This document shows positions 1 through 7,601 of a DNA stretch of 64,000 bases, piece by piece (positions within the stretch are counted from its first letter, which is position 1; each line of letters starts with the position of its first letter). The notes below the pieces were generated by a model. The model was not told where the DNA came from. It saw nothing but the letters and a program-made list of their open reading frames with translations, and searched no databases. The DNA is taken from assembly GCF_900100045.1 (NCBI RefSeq), contig NZ_FNEA01000003.1, positions 62,001-126,000 of the forward strand, written 5' to 3'. Source of the DNA: Paracoccus denitrificans (GTDB lineage: Bacteria; Pseudomonadota; Alphaproteobacteria; Rhodobacterales; Rhodobacteraceae). The position numbers and the translations under genes are program-made.

Positions 1-339
1 CTTTCGCTCCGCCCTCTGAACACCTTCGTAGAGCTGGTCATGCAGTGCCGCCAAATGGGAACTTCCGGTCGAGCTGACGAGAAGCAGTTTATGGGTCTTT
101 TCAAAGGGATCGTGTGTAATCTCCTCTGAGGCGAAAGACACCTCAAACTGCGATGACCTGCTGGCCACTGCCTCGCAGTGTTCCTGGAACTCTTGAGGGC
201 GAATGTTCATCAGCCCGAACACGAGAGTTACGTGTGGGGGGACGAGCTCGGCTCTGGCCGGCTCGTTCTCGGTCCGAAACCGACGAATGCGCTCGGCGAC
301 ACTCGGCTCAAACTGTGGATATGCCAGGACGTAAATCAT
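1..339 (-). CDS. 2'-5' RNA ligase family (2H phosphoesterase), partial
   Basis: Partial gene cut by the left edge: 113 N-terminal residues are visible, starting MIYVLAYPQFEPSVAERIRR at the ATG complementary to 337-339. The segment PPHVTLVFG (about residues 38-46) is the first HxT motif of the 2H phosphoesterase superfamily, which includes LigT-like 2'-5' RNA ligases and cyclic phosphodiesterases; the second HxT motif would lie beyond the window. Members act on 2',3'-cyclic or 2'-5' phosphodiester ends in RNA or nucleotides. The frame stays open to base 1 with ordinary high-GC codon use. No strong Shine-Dalgarno is seen. The physiological substrate cannot be inferred. Confidence 0.72.
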   Translation of the reverse strand, partial: MIYVLAYPQFEPSVAERIRRFRTENEPARAELVPPHVTLVFGLMNIRPQEFQEHCEAVASRSSQFEVSFASEEITHDPFEKTHKLLLVSSTGSSHLAALHDQLYEGVQRAERK

Positions 340-507
340 CACGACACAGTGGGGAAATCTGCAACATGGGTCAACGATCGGCTGGTTCCCTCAGGGGGGC
401 GGGTCACCTTGTGTCTCGCCCAAAGACAAGAATTCTGCTAACTTTCAGGTTGCGCCATGGTGGTGGTGGCAGGCGCGACCGTTCCACGTCAAACGGGAGA
501 CACCACC
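340..507. other. intergenic, divergent promoter region
   Basis: 168 bases between the partial 2H-phosphoesterase gene (leftward) and the small membrane-protein gene (rightward). I see no conserved coding frame. It presumably holds the two divergent promoters, but I could not pick a convincing -35/-10 pair. Confidence 0.4.
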
Positions 508-945
508 ATGTTCGTTCTCGGAATCCTTGCATCTATTGCCGCCATCGCAGCCATGTGCTGGTTGCTGTTCAACCTTGCCGTCTTCGCCCTGCCGCTCTTC
601 GTCGGACTTCACACCGGCATCTGGGCCTATGGCACCGGCGCGGGCTGGCCCGGTGCAATCCTCGTCGGCGGCTTCGCCGCCGGCTTGACGCTCGCCATCG
701 GCCAGGCGCTGATCATACTCGTCCGGCCGCTCTGGGCGCGCTTTGCCATCACCCTGATCTTCGTGGTGCCGGCGATGGTCGTCGGTTTTCACGCCACCCT
801 AGGGATCGCCAGGACCATGATGCCCTCGGAGACATGGCAGATGATCTTCGCCGTCATCGGCGCTGGCGCCGTTGGCGTTTCCGCCTTCCTCCGCATTGCC
901 GGCATGGCCGCCGACTCTTCGGACCGATCGGCCGTCGGCGCCTGA
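508..945 (+). CDS. small integral membrane protein, unknown function
   Basis: 145 residues if translation starts at the ATG at 508, which has GGGAGA a few bases upstream; a longer reading from 457 adds a non-membrane leader and is less likely. The protein is almost entirely hydrophobic, with about four membrane segments (residues ~3-25, 33-60, 65-92, 105-130), short loops and a polar tail ending in AADSSDRSAVGA. Its position just ahead of the DUF736 gene matches hypothetical membrane proteins seen near the leading end of alphaproteobacterial conjugative elements. No catalytic motif is visible. Confidence 0.65.
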   Translation: MFVLGILASIAAIAAMCWLLFNLAVFALPLFVGLHTGIWAYGTGAGWPGAILVGGFAAGLTLAIGQALIILVRPLWARFAITLIFVVPAMVVGFHATLGIARTMMPSETWQMIFAVIGAGAVGVSAFLRIAGMAADSSDRSAVGA

Positions 946-1501
946 CACTGCCAACGATCCGATGAGGCGGGCCCGGATCAGCGCTGGAATGCCATTCCGA
1001 TCGTCAGGATGCCGGTATGGAGCGGTGTGCGGATCGGCATGAGACCCGCGTCGTTGCACGTGGCCGTGCGGTGGGAATGGCGGACCGTTCGAGCGGCAGA
1101 CTGCTCCTGTGATCGCGGGCGGCACGTCGGGCGGGGCGCTTGGAGAACGACGCGCAATGCCTGTCGCGGGCGAGCCAATCCGCCGGTGAAAGGCCGGTCA
1201 GGCTGATGAGCATCCGCGGTTGCCATCGTCTCCGTTCCTTGCCCGTCCCATGTCCGCTCCATACGGCCCTTTCAATGGCCTGATCTGGCCGAAGACCGGC
1301 TGTGCCTCGACCGGCTTGGCGCAACAGCGCCGCCATAACTTTCTTCCCCTGGGCTGCGCCCATTCCGCGCGAGACAAGAAAGTTCTGCCTGTGCTGTCCA
1401 GCCCCCGGCAAAGCGGGGGTGCGCCGCCAGTCGTCTCCGGCCTGTCGATCGCCATCGGGCCGCAATGGTGCGGACCCGGAAACGGAAAACGGAGACTTAA
1501 A
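946..1501. other. long intergenic region before DUF736
   Basis: 556 bases without a convincing gene. A leftward frame of about 86 codons beginning MATADAHQPDRPFTGGLARP, with GGAG three bases before its ATG near 1226 and stop at 978, is the only candidate; its composition is arginine/proline-rich like a shadow frame. The last 60 bases before 1502 carry the DUF736 leader with a purine-rich GGAGACTTAAA. No tRNA or insertion sequence is recognisable. Confidence 0.35.
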
Positions 1502-1825
1502 ATGGCGACCATCGGCACCTTCAAGAAGACCGGCAACGAATTCACCGGCGAAATCGTCACCCTCAGCGTCCAGGCCAAGGGCGTGCGCATCGTCCCCGAC
1601 ACCCGCGCCACCGGCGAGAACGCCCCCAGCCACCGGGTCCTCGTCGGCCGCGCCGAGATCGGCGCCGCCTGGTCCAAGCGCTCGGGCGAGGGCCGCGACT
1701 ATCTGGGCCTCAAGCTCGACGATCCGAGTTTCACCGCCCCGATTTACGCCAATCTCTTCGATGAGGAGGACGGCGAGAGCTACGCGCTGATCTGGTCCCG
1801 CCCCAACGGTCGCCGCAGCGAGTAG
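1502..1825 (+). CDS. DUF736 family protein (first copy)
   Basis: 107 residues, start ATG at 1502 directly after GGAGACTTAAA. The sequence (MATIGTFKKTGNEFTGEIVT at the start, a central RAEIGAAWSK, and a C-terminal YALIWSRPNGRR) matches DUF736, a compact family of unknown biochemical role found almost exclusively on conjugative elements of Proteobacteria beside trb/tra genes. It is followed by a strong GC-rich hairpin. A second, more diverged DUF736 gene lies at 6256. Function is unproven; association with transfer or element maintenance is inferred from context. Confidence 0.88.
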   Translation: MATIGTFKKTGNEFTGEIVTLSVQAKGVRIVPDTRATGENAPSHRVLVGRAEIGAAWSKRSGEGRDYLGLKLDDPSFTAPIYANLFDEEDGESYALIWSRPNGRRSE

Positions 1826-1836
1826 CGGCGCCGTGA

Positions 1837-1860
1837 GGCCCCGGCCGACAGGCCGGGGCC
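1837..1860. terminator. GC-rich hairpin after DUF736
   Basis: Perfect 10-bp inverted repeat GGCCCCGGCC / GGCCGGGGCC with a 4-base loop (GACA), starting 11 bases after the DUF736 stop. There is no T-run, so it may be a weak or Rho-assisted terminator, or an mRNA-stabilising stem. Confidence 0.55.
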
Positions 1861-1963
1861 CGCCCGCCAAACCGGGCAACCGAATCAGTTTTTCCGTTCG
1901 GCGGTTCCAAGACGAAAACGCGATATAAACGCAGAGGAATTACGGTGGAGATTCTCCCAAGAG

Positions 1964-1978
1964 CGACTATAATAGTCG
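1964..1978. promoter_or_regulatory. palindromic operator overlapping a -10 box
   Basis: CGACTAT-A-ATAGTCG is a perfect 15-bp palindrome that contains TATAAT (1968-1973). It lies about 43 bases upstream of the XRE regulator start. The overlap of operator and -10 is the arrangement expected for autorepression by the HTH protein encoded just downstream (inference). Confidence 0.55.
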
Positions 1979-2020
1979 TAGTTCTGGCGTGCGCGCCGGG
2001 CCGGATGGGAGGTGATCTGC

Positions 2021-2269
2021 ATGATCACCTCCCGACAATCGCGGGCCGCGCGTGCGCTTCTTGGATGGACACAGGAGCAGCTTGCGGATGAGGCCCGGGT
2101 ATCTTTGACCGCGCTCAAGCGCCTCGAATCCGAAAGCGGGCTCGAGGTTTACGAGACCACGCGCGATCAGGTTCGACGGGCTTTTGAAGCGAATGGCATT
2201 CTGCTCCTGAACTCCGACCAGGGGATAGGAGTGATGCATGTTCAGGCGAAGGCCGTCCCGAAGGGCTGA
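2021..2269 (+). CDS. XRE-family HTH transcriptional regulator
   Basis: 82 residues. Start chosen at ATG 2021 because GGGAGGTGA lies 6-7 bases upstream; an in-frame ATG at 2012 sits inside that Shine-Dalgarno. The helix-turn-helix occupies about residues 5-45: RAARALLGWTQEQLADEARV then SLTALKRLES, a typical XRE/Cro fold. The C-terminal part (YETTRDQVRRAFEANGILLL) is common to short repressors of mobile elements. It likely represses its own promoter through the palindrome at 1964-1978 and may control neighbouring transfer genes (inference). Confidence 0.85.
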   Translation: MITSRQSRAARALLGWTQEQLADEARVSLTALKRLESESGLEVYETTRDQVRRAFEANGILLLNSDQGIGVMHVQAKAVPKG

Positions 2270-2362
2270 GTTTTCCGGCACGTCTCCCCGAAGAGGGACG
2301 CCCGCCGTCGCCATGCTCACAAGAAGATCGAACAACCGTGCTAAACATGCTGGAAAACCGCA

Positions 2363-2638
2363 GTGGGGTGGCACGTGAGGATCGGAGAATTGCAGGATGT
2401 ACCGCCGCAAGGAGCCGTGGTGACGGATTATGACCTTCGCCACATGGCGCAATATATGCGTTTGCTCGATGCTGCAGGCGAGGGCGCGAGCTGGCAGGAG
2501 GCGGCGCGGATCATCCTGGGCCTTGATACGCAGAAAGAGCCTGAGCGGGCGCGCTTGGTCCACGATACCCATCTTGAACGCGCGCGCTGGCTGAGTTCCG
2601 AGGGCTATCGGCAGTTGGCGGCGGGGCGCACCGGCTGA
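2363..2638 (+). CDS. DUF2285-type DNA-binding protein, short
   Basis: 91 residues from a GTG start at 2363. The pattern VVTDYDLRHMAQYMRLLDA, then ASWQEAARIILGLD and ARWLSSEGYRQL resembles the short DUF2285 (RovC-like DNA-binding) proteins that precede the larger DUF6499-DUF2285 regulators on alphaproteobacterial conjugative elements. Shine-Dalgarno is weak (TGGAAA). It is followed 106 bases later by the frameshifted regulator. Exact function unknown; a regulatory role is inferred from the family. Confidence 0.7.
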   Translation: MGWHVRIGELQDVPPQGAVVTDYDLRHMAQYMRLLDAAGEGASWQEAARIILGLDTQKEPERARLVHDTHLERARWLSSEGYRQLAAGRTG

Positions 2639-2744
2639 GAAGGTGATACGTGCCACGCATCACCTGATGCCTTGGGGCGGACTTCCCAAGTGATTGATCT
2701 CCCGGAATCCTTTCCTGAGATCAACCCAGGGGAGAGGCGATGCC

Positions 2745-3519
2745 ATGCAACCCGACCGCTCGAATTGGCGTGACCAGGCGGCCTATGACTATCTCGATGA
2801 TCTGGCCGCGCCGGAACTCGGCTGGGAATGCCTGCGCCGCAATCCCGAGTATCAAGATGACTATGCAGAACTTGTAGGGGGACCACCTGAGAGGGCTGAC
2901 CTGAGGGATCAGGTCGGCCGTCGATGGGGTCTATGCTTTCCCGATACGGCCTGGTCTGACCGCGACTGTTGCAGAGATATTCTGGCGCCCCGAAATCGAT
3001 ACCAGCGCCGTGATCCTCGCGGTCGCCCCCGAGGCACTCGCCGGAGAGACTGATACTCCCGGCGGTGAGATAGTCGCCCCGAAGGGCAGGGCATCCCCCA
3101 TTGGTAAGCACCTGCGGCACAGGTTGCCGGACGGAACATACCTGCATCTCGTTGCTCCTCTGAAGCACTGTGGACGGCTTGTTGCCACTGTTCCTGTCGG
3201 CCCCGAGGGCCTTGATCGCATCGAAGCGATCCAGCGGCTTCTGGCGGACCAGCATCGACGTCGTTCAATCCCGCGCGACACCCGCCTGACCGCGCAGCAG
3301 AAAGCGCGCCTGCGGCGTGTCCTTCAAGCCTCCGACGCCGCCTTCGACGGCGCGACCCAGAAGCAGATCGCCGATGTGCTGTTCCGTACCGGTCGCCTGG
3401 ACCGCGATGAATGGCAGGTCTCCTCGGCCCGTTTTGCCGTCTCCAGTCTCCTTCGTGAGGGGCGTGACCTGATCGCCGGCGGCTATCGCAAGCTCCTGCG
3501 TCACCAGCGCCGCCTCTAG
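2745..3519 (+). pseudogene. DUF6499-DUF2285 regulator interrupted by an apparent frameshift
   Basis: The N-terminal half reads from ATG 2745 (MQPDRSNWRDQAAYDYLDDL), a DUF6499 domain, up to RWGLCFPD near 2940. Family-like sequence then continues in the +1 frame: PGLTATVAEIFWRPEIDTSA and onward through a full DUF2285 domain ending SLLREGRDLIAGGYRKLL at 3519. Frame 1 has a stop at 2875 and frame 0 stops at 3053, so only 2878-3053 is open in both; the best junction is TTTCCCGAT near 2935-2943. It could be a true mutation, a sequence error or +1 slippage. If restored, the product (about 258 residues) would be a DNA-binding regulator. GGAGAGGCG lies upstream of the start. Confidence 0.75.
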
Positions 3520-3656
3520 GTCGGCGATCCCGCGCCGCGGTGTGCGAATTTACCCCTGCCAACTCCCCACTGCATCTGACCGGACGCGCTTCGCCATCAT
3601 GACCGTCATCCGCCGCTGTTTCGCGGCACTGGTCACACACAGCAGGGAGACGCCCG

Positions 3657-3938
3657 ATGTCCGCCATCTCAACCGAACTTCCCCCGCGCTATCTGCGCAC
3701 CAAGGAAGCCGCGCATTTCCTCAGTCTGTCGGCTCGGACGCTGGAGAAGCACCGGACCTATGGCACCGGTCCCGCCTACCACAAGCTGGGCGGACGCGTG
3801 GTCTATGCGATCGAGGACCTGCAGGCCTGGGTCGGACGCGGCGCCGTCACCTCGACATCCGACCCGCGCGGGCAAGTGCTGCCAGCCAAACGCCGCACGC
3901 TCGCCAACCTCCCGCAGCCCGGCCGATTCGTGCGCTGA
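3657..3938 (+). CDS. AlpA/excisionase-like helix-turn-helix protein
   Basis: 93 residues, ATG at 3657 preceded by AGGGAGACGCCCG. PPRYLRTKEAAHFLSLSART followed by LEKHRTYGTGPAYHKLGGRV is the winged HTH of the MerR-like/AlpA DNA-binding family (Pfam HTH_17), with residues ~11-60 covering the fold. Such small proteins sit directly upstream of repA in this element type and may act as regulators or excision factors. The next gene, repA, begins 18 bases later, so the two are probably co-transcribed. Confidence 0.82.
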   Translation: MSAISTELPPRYLRTKEAAHFLSLSARTLEKHRTYGTGPAYHKLGGRVVYAIEDLQAWVGRGAVTSTSDPRGQVLPAKRRTLANLPQPGRFVR

Positions 3939-3956
3939 CGCGGGGGCGACACCTTC

Positions 3957-5129
3957 ATGACCGATGGACGCAGACCCCGTTCCGAGCGCGGGCAGCTCGA
4001 TCTCTTCCGCGCGCTGCCCGGGGATTTCGCCCCCAGAGATGCGCAGGACCTCATGGCCTACCCCTTCTTTTCTCTCGCCAAGTCGAAACGGGTCGCACCG
4101 ATCGACTTTGCCGCTGGCAGCGTCAGCATCCGGGTCGAAGCGGTTCCCGATCACGGTATGGCCACGATCTGGGATGCCGACATCCTGATCTGGGTGGCGA
4201 GTCAGATCGTCGAGGCGCGTGACGCTGGACTGCGCACGTCCCGGCTGATGGCCGCCACCCCATATGAGATCCTCACCTATGTCGGTCGCGGAACCAGTGC
4301 GCGGGATTACCAGCGCCTGAAGGCGGCGCTGGATCGTCTGCAGTCGACAACGATCTCCACTTCGATCCGGCAGCCGGCTGAAGGACGCCGGCACCGCTTC
4401 TCCTGGATCAACGAATGGCAGGAGCGCAGCGACAGGGACGGGCGGCCGGATGGTATCGAGCTGATCGTGCCCGACTGGTTTTACCAGGCGGTACTCGACA
4501 ATGCGCTGATCCTCACCATCGACCGGGCGTATTTCGACCTGACCGGTGGGCTTGACCGCTGGCTGTATCGCCTGGTGCGCAAGCACGGTGGCCGCCAGCG
4601 CGATGGCTGGCGTTTCGACTTTCACCATCTTCACCAGAAGTCCGGGGCACTGTCGCCCTTCAAGCGCTTCGCCTTCGAGCTTCGCGACATCATCCGGCGG
4701 CAGCCGCTGCCGGGATACACGCTCTTTCTCGAAACTGAAGTTGGTGGTCGCAAGCTGCTGGCCTTCGAGCCTGCGCCGGGCTGTGGAAAACCTGTGAATG
4801 CGCTCGTGCTATCGGGAACCCGGACTATCGTGCCATCAGGAACCGGGGTCTCGTGCTATCAGGAACCCAAACAGGGTGTAACGCACAGAAGCAAAAGCGG
4901 AAATCTCTCCCTTAACTTAGAGTCTAACAAAGACTCTAACTTTGAAGAGCGCGCAGATGGTGTGGAGAACATCATCCGCAGCGCAGCCGGGAGCCTTCGA
5001 AAGGCTGAGAAACCGGACGCATCAAGCATGCCTGGCGCTGCCGGATCGTTCCGGGACAGCCCCGCCTCCGACACTGTCAGTCGCCCCGTCTTGGCACGCC
5101 TGCCGCTCGATCTACCGGGAGATCGGTGA
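3957..5129 (+). CDS. repA: replication initiator protein A (RPA family)
   Basis: 390 residues from ATG 3957. The N-terminal two thirds match the RPA family of plasmid/ICE initiators: QDLMAYPFFSLAKSKRVAPI, DADILIWVASQIVEARDAG, TPYEILTYVGRGTSARDYQR, and LDRWLYRLVRKHGG followed by HLHQKSGALSPFKRFAFELR, consistent with winged-helix DNA-binding modules. The last ~110 residues are low in conservation and are encoded by DNA holding three iteron-like repeats and an inverted repeat, so the origin may lie within the gene. RepA would bind the repeats and open the origin for autonomous replication. Its TGA overlaps the next gene. No parA follows, although one is often found here. Confidence 0.88.
   Translation: MTDGRRPRSERGQLDLFRALPGDFAPRDAQDLMAYPFFSLAKSKRVAPIDFAAGSVSIRVEAVPDHGMATIWDADILIWVASQIVEARDAGLRTSRLMAATPYEILTYVGRGTSARDYQRLKAALDRLQSTTISTSIRQPAEGRRHRFSWINEWQERSDRDGRPDGIELIVPDWFYQAVLDNALILTIDRAYFDLTGGLDRWLYRLVRKHGGRQRDGWRFDFHHLHQKSGALSPFKRFAFELRDIIRRQPLPGYTLFLETEVGGRKLLAFEPAPGCGKPVNALVLSGTRTIVPSGTGVSCYQEPKQGVTHRSKSGNLSLNLESNKDSNFEERADGVENIIRSAAGSLRKAEKPDASSMPGAAGSFRDSPASDTVSRPVLARLPLDLPGDR
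4804..4867 (+). repeat. three iteron-like direct repeats inside repA
   Basis: TCGTGCTATCGGGAACC (4804-4820), TCGTGCCATCAGGAACC (4828-4844) and TCGTGCTATCAGGAACC (4851-4867): 17-base units differing at one or two positions, starting 24 and 23 bases apart, close to two helical turns. The spacing and the location in the 3' part of the initiator gene fit RepA-binding iterons of an origin of replication (inference). Confidence 0.7.
4917..4939. repeat. inverted repeat next to the iterons
   Basis: TTAGAGTC - TAACAAA - GACTCTAA, arms of 8 bases around a 7-base AT-rich spacer, in a locally AT-rich stretch about 50 bases after the last iteron-like repeat. It could be a binding site or the melting region of an intragenic origin. 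Confidence 0.5.
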
Positions 5130-5650
5130 TGAGTGTCATTCTGAGACCCGGAAAATCATCTGCGACAGAGGCTTCCTCTCTCAGCTTCGATGACATGACC
5201 CGCGTCGAATTGATCTGGCTGGAGAAGCAGACCGAGTTCTGGATCCGGTTCGGCAACGGGGCAGGGGAGCAGGTCCTGGACCGCAGCCGACGTGTGGTCT
5301 TTTTTATGCCGGGTTCTGTCTTCGCCTTCGTCCGCTGGGCGGCGAGTGACTATGGAACCGTCCTCTCGCGTCTCGACATTCTGCGCGCGATCGCGCCCGG
5401 CTGTGCCTGTCAGACGCTGCCCTTCGTGCGCCCAGGTGGCGAGATTTTGTTGAAGATCGAAGGCTGGCCCAAGGTCGAGAAGGTCCTCCGCCATGTCGAT
5501 GCCATCGAGGGTCTGGGCATCGATCCTGCCGACGTCGATCCCGATCACTGGCGCCATGTCGCCCACTGGATGAAGGCGGACCAAGCGCCGCGACCTTATA
5601 CGGCGGAACGCCATGCCGCATGGCTCCGGCGTCGGGAGATCGGAAAATGA
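5129..5650 (+). CDS. DUF2840 domain protein
   Basis: 173 residues; ATG 5129 overlaps the repA stop (TGATG), with GGGAG about 8 bases upstream; a GTG at 5126 is a possible alternative. The protein matches DUF2840: MTRVELIWLEKQTEFWIRFG, then VVFFMPGSVFAFVRWAASDY and GTVLSRLDILRAIAPG, with a C-terminal ERHAAWLRRREI. The family is of unknown biochemical function and occurs between the replication genes and the TraF-like peptidase on alphaproteobacterial conjugative elements. Overlap on both sides shows it belongs to one operon with repA and traF. Confidence 0.85.
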   Translation: MSVILRPGKSSATEASSLSFDDMTRVELIWLEKQTEFWIRFGNGAGEQVLDRSRRVVFFMPGSVFAFVRWAASDYGTVLSRLDILRAIAPGCACQTLPFVRPGGEILLKIEGWPKVEKVLRHVDAIEGLGIDPADVDPDHWRHVAHWMKADQAPRPYTAERHAAWLRRREIGK

Positions 5651-6189
5651 CCCGTGCCCGCTACATCATGGTGACGGTTGCGGCGCTTGCCGCCGTCATC
5701 GTCGGCAGCATTCCGACTGCGCCACGGCTGGTCTGGAACGCCTCGGCCAGCGTGCCGATTGGTTTCTACACCATCGCGCCGGTGGACCGGCTCGCGGTGC
5801 CAGATCTGGTCGCGGTCATGCCGCCCGAACCCTTTGCAGGTTTCATGGTCGCGCGCGGCTACGTCGGTCGCGATGTGCCGATCCTGAAGCACGTCATCGG
5901 GCTGCCGGGACAACGGATCTGCCGTGACGGCGCCGCGATCACCATCGATGGCAGACACCTGGGGGAGGCGCGAGAGCGCGACAGCCAGGGCCGCGATCTT
6001 CCCGTCTGGCAGGGCTGTCGCACCATCGCGGAGGGCGAGGTCTTCCTGATGAACCCGGCGGTCGCTGACAGTTTCGACGGCCGCTACTTCGGGCCGTTCC
6101 CCACCTCGGCAGTGATCGGCCGTGCCAGTCCACTGTTCGCCGATGAGCGCGGCGATGGTCGCCTCGTCTGGCACGCGCCGGAGCGATGA
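5647..6189 (+). CDS. traF: TraF-like S26 family signal peptidase
   Basis: 180 residues from ATG 5647 (ATGA overlap with DUF2840). One N-terminal membrane segment (residues ~5-25) anchors the catalytic domain in the periplasm. The S26 Ser/Lys dyad is visible: Ser35 in SASVPIGFY and Lys81 in PILKHVIGLPGQ; a third conserved box is SFDGRYFGPFP. In RP4, TraF matures and cyclises the TrbC pilin, and a trbC gene is present at 37278, so the same role is expected. Length is normal for the family. Confidence 0.92.
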   Translation: MTRARYIMVTVAALAAVIVGSIPTAPRLVWNASASVPIGFYTIAPVDRLAVPDLVAVMPPEPFAGFMVARGYVGRDVPILKHVIGLPGQRICRDGAAITIDGRHLGEARERDSQGRDLPVWQGCRTIAEGEVFLMNPAVADSFDGRYFGPFPTSAVIGRASPLFADERGDGRLVWHAPER

Positions 6190-6255
6190 CGCGCGTCCAT
6201 GGCGGGACGTGCCAGCGGCCCGCATCCCACTCACCGCATAAAGAAGGAACCTCCA

Positions 6256-6591
6256 ATGCCACAGATCGGCCAATTCACACGCACCCCGTCCGGCTATGCC
6301 GGACAGCTGCGTACGCTCTCTCTCGACCTGGAACTGACCTTCGTTCCCACAGACAATGTCGATTCCGAGAAAGCTCCCGCCTATCGCATCCATCTCGGTG
6401 ACGAGGAGGGCCCGGAGGTTGGCGCGGGCTGGAAACACACCGGCGAAATCGCAGGAGCGTTTGTTTCGGTCCTGCTCGATGATCCGGTTTTCCGGCATCC
6501 GATCCGCGCCCGCCTGTTCCAGTCGGATGAAGAGGGCAGGGAGTGGGGGCTGCACTGGACCCGCCCGAAGAAGCGCGATGAGCAGGACTGA
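6256..6591 (+). CDS. DUF736 family protein (second copy)
   Basis: 111 residues, ATG 6256 preceded by AAGGAACCTCCA. MPQIGQFTRTPSGYAGQLRT, GPEVGAGWKHTGEIAG and LHWTRPKKRD align with the DUF736 pattern (N-terminal IG.F, central GAGWK/GAAWSK, C-terminal W.RP). It is clearly diverged from the copy at 1502, so the pair is not a recent duplication. It stands 66 bases after traF and 2 bases before the transglycosylase gene, within the transfer operon. Biochemical function is unknown. Confidence 0.85.
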   Translation: MPQIGQFTRTPSGYAGQLRTLSLDLELTFVPTDNVDSEKAPAYRIHLGDEEGPEVGAGWKHTGEIAGAFVSVLLDDPVFRHPIRARLFQSDEEGREWGLHWTRPKKRDEQD

Positions 6592-6593
6592 CA

Positions 6594-7358
6594 ATGATCA
6601 TGTCCAGCCCTCGTCCCGCCTCGGGGAGAGGTGGCATCTGCCGCCGCATTCTCCTCCTTCTTCTTTCCGGCCTCCTCATCCCGGTCACCGCCACGCAGAC
6701 GCTCTTCGCGCAAACCGGTGTGCCCGAACACGCAATCGCCGCGCATCCCTATGCCGCCCAGGTCACCGAGGCATCGCAGCGCTTCGGCATTCCGACGACC
6801 TGGATCATGGCCGTGATGCGGACAGAGAGCGCGGGCGATCTGCGCGCGGTGTCTTCCGCTGGCGCGATGGGGCTGATGCAGGTCATGCCCGACACTTGGG
6901 CCGGGCTGCGCATCCGTCATGGCCTCGGCCATGATCCCTTCGAGCCGCGTGACAACATCCTCGCGGGCGCGGCCTATCTCCGTGAGATGTGGGATCGCTA
7001 CGGCAATGTCGCGGCGATGCTGGCGGCCTATAATGCCGGTCCCGCCCGCTACGACGGATACCGACTGGCGGATCGTCCGCTGCCAGCCGAGACGCGTGCC
7101 TATGTCGCTGCGCTTGCACCCGTTCTGCTTGGCGAGCGGCCATCGGGTATCGCCATCACTGCAGCCCGACCGCGCGATTGGCGTGAGGCGGCGATCTTCA
7201 TCAGCCGCGAAGACGGCGCGTCTGCGACCGATCCTGTGTCGCCTCACCGGGCGGTCGGCGGCGCTGCTTCACCCGTCTCGGCGGCGCCGCAAGCGGGCCT
7301 CACCCCGCAATCTGAGGGCCTCTTCGTCCAGCGGGAGACTGGTGAGGCACGGCCATGA
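6594..7358 (+). CDS. lytic transglycosylase (VirB1/TrbN-like)
   Basis: 254 residues; ATG 6594 with a second in-frame ATG at 6600. A signal peptide covers residues ~1-40 (hydrophobic RILLLLLSGLLIPVTA, cleavage near LFA-Q). The SLT domain runs from about residue 55 to 160: FGIPTTWIMAVMRTESAGDL supplies catalytic Glu78, followed by SSAGAMGLMQVMPDTW and AAYNAGPARYDGY. The enzyme cleaves peptidoglycan glycan strands to let the conjugation apparatus cross the wall. The C-terminal ~80 residues are Ala/Pro-rich and probably disordered. Confidence 0.92.
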   Translation: MIMSSPRPASGRGGICRRILLLLLSGLLIPVTATQTLFAQTGVPEHAIAAHPYAAQVTEASQRFGIPTTWIMAVMRTESAGDLRAVSSAGAMGLMQVMPDTWAGLRIRHGLGHDPFEPRDNILAGAAYLREMWDRYGNVAAMLAAYNAGPARYDGYRLADRPLPAETRAYVAALAPVLLGERPSGIAITAARPRDWREAAIFISREDGASATDPVSPHRAVGGAASPVSAAPQAGLTPQSEGLFVQRETGEARP

Positions 7359-7459
7359 TCCGCGCGACGACACTTCGCATTCTATCGTGCTCTGGCGTGT
7401 CTTGGAGGGCGCGAGGGGTGGCGGCGGGCACCACGACCGAAGGATGGCAGGATAAAAGG

Positions 7460-7591
7460 GCGCACGGTGCGCGTCGGTTGGGCGGTTGTTTTTGTTCATG
7501 TTTTCGCCGCGTTCCGCACCGTGTGGCGCTTGTTCGCACCGTGCGCTGCGCGGCTATGCCTCTGATTTTTGGCGCTGTTTCGCACTGTGCG
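7460..7591. other. candidate oriT: repeated GCACCGTGCG elements before the relaxase gene
   Basis: The 243-base gap between the transglycosylase and relaxase genes holds a perfect palindrome GCGCAC-G-GTGCGC (7460-7472) and three related copies: TTCCGCACCGTGTG (7512-7525), TTCGCACCGTGCG (7533-7545) and TTCGCACTGTGCG (7579-7591). Repeats just upstream of a relaxase gene are the usual layout of an origin of transfer. A short open frame at 7355-7612 covers the same bases but looks spurious. Confidence 0.5.
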
Positions 7592-7601
7592 GGGAACTCC
7601 C

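Noticed and set aside
1004..1879. 291-residue minus-strand frame across DUF736
   Set aside because: It lies antisense to the confident DUF736 gene, is Arg/Pro/Ala-rich, and matches no family; a typical high-GC shadow.
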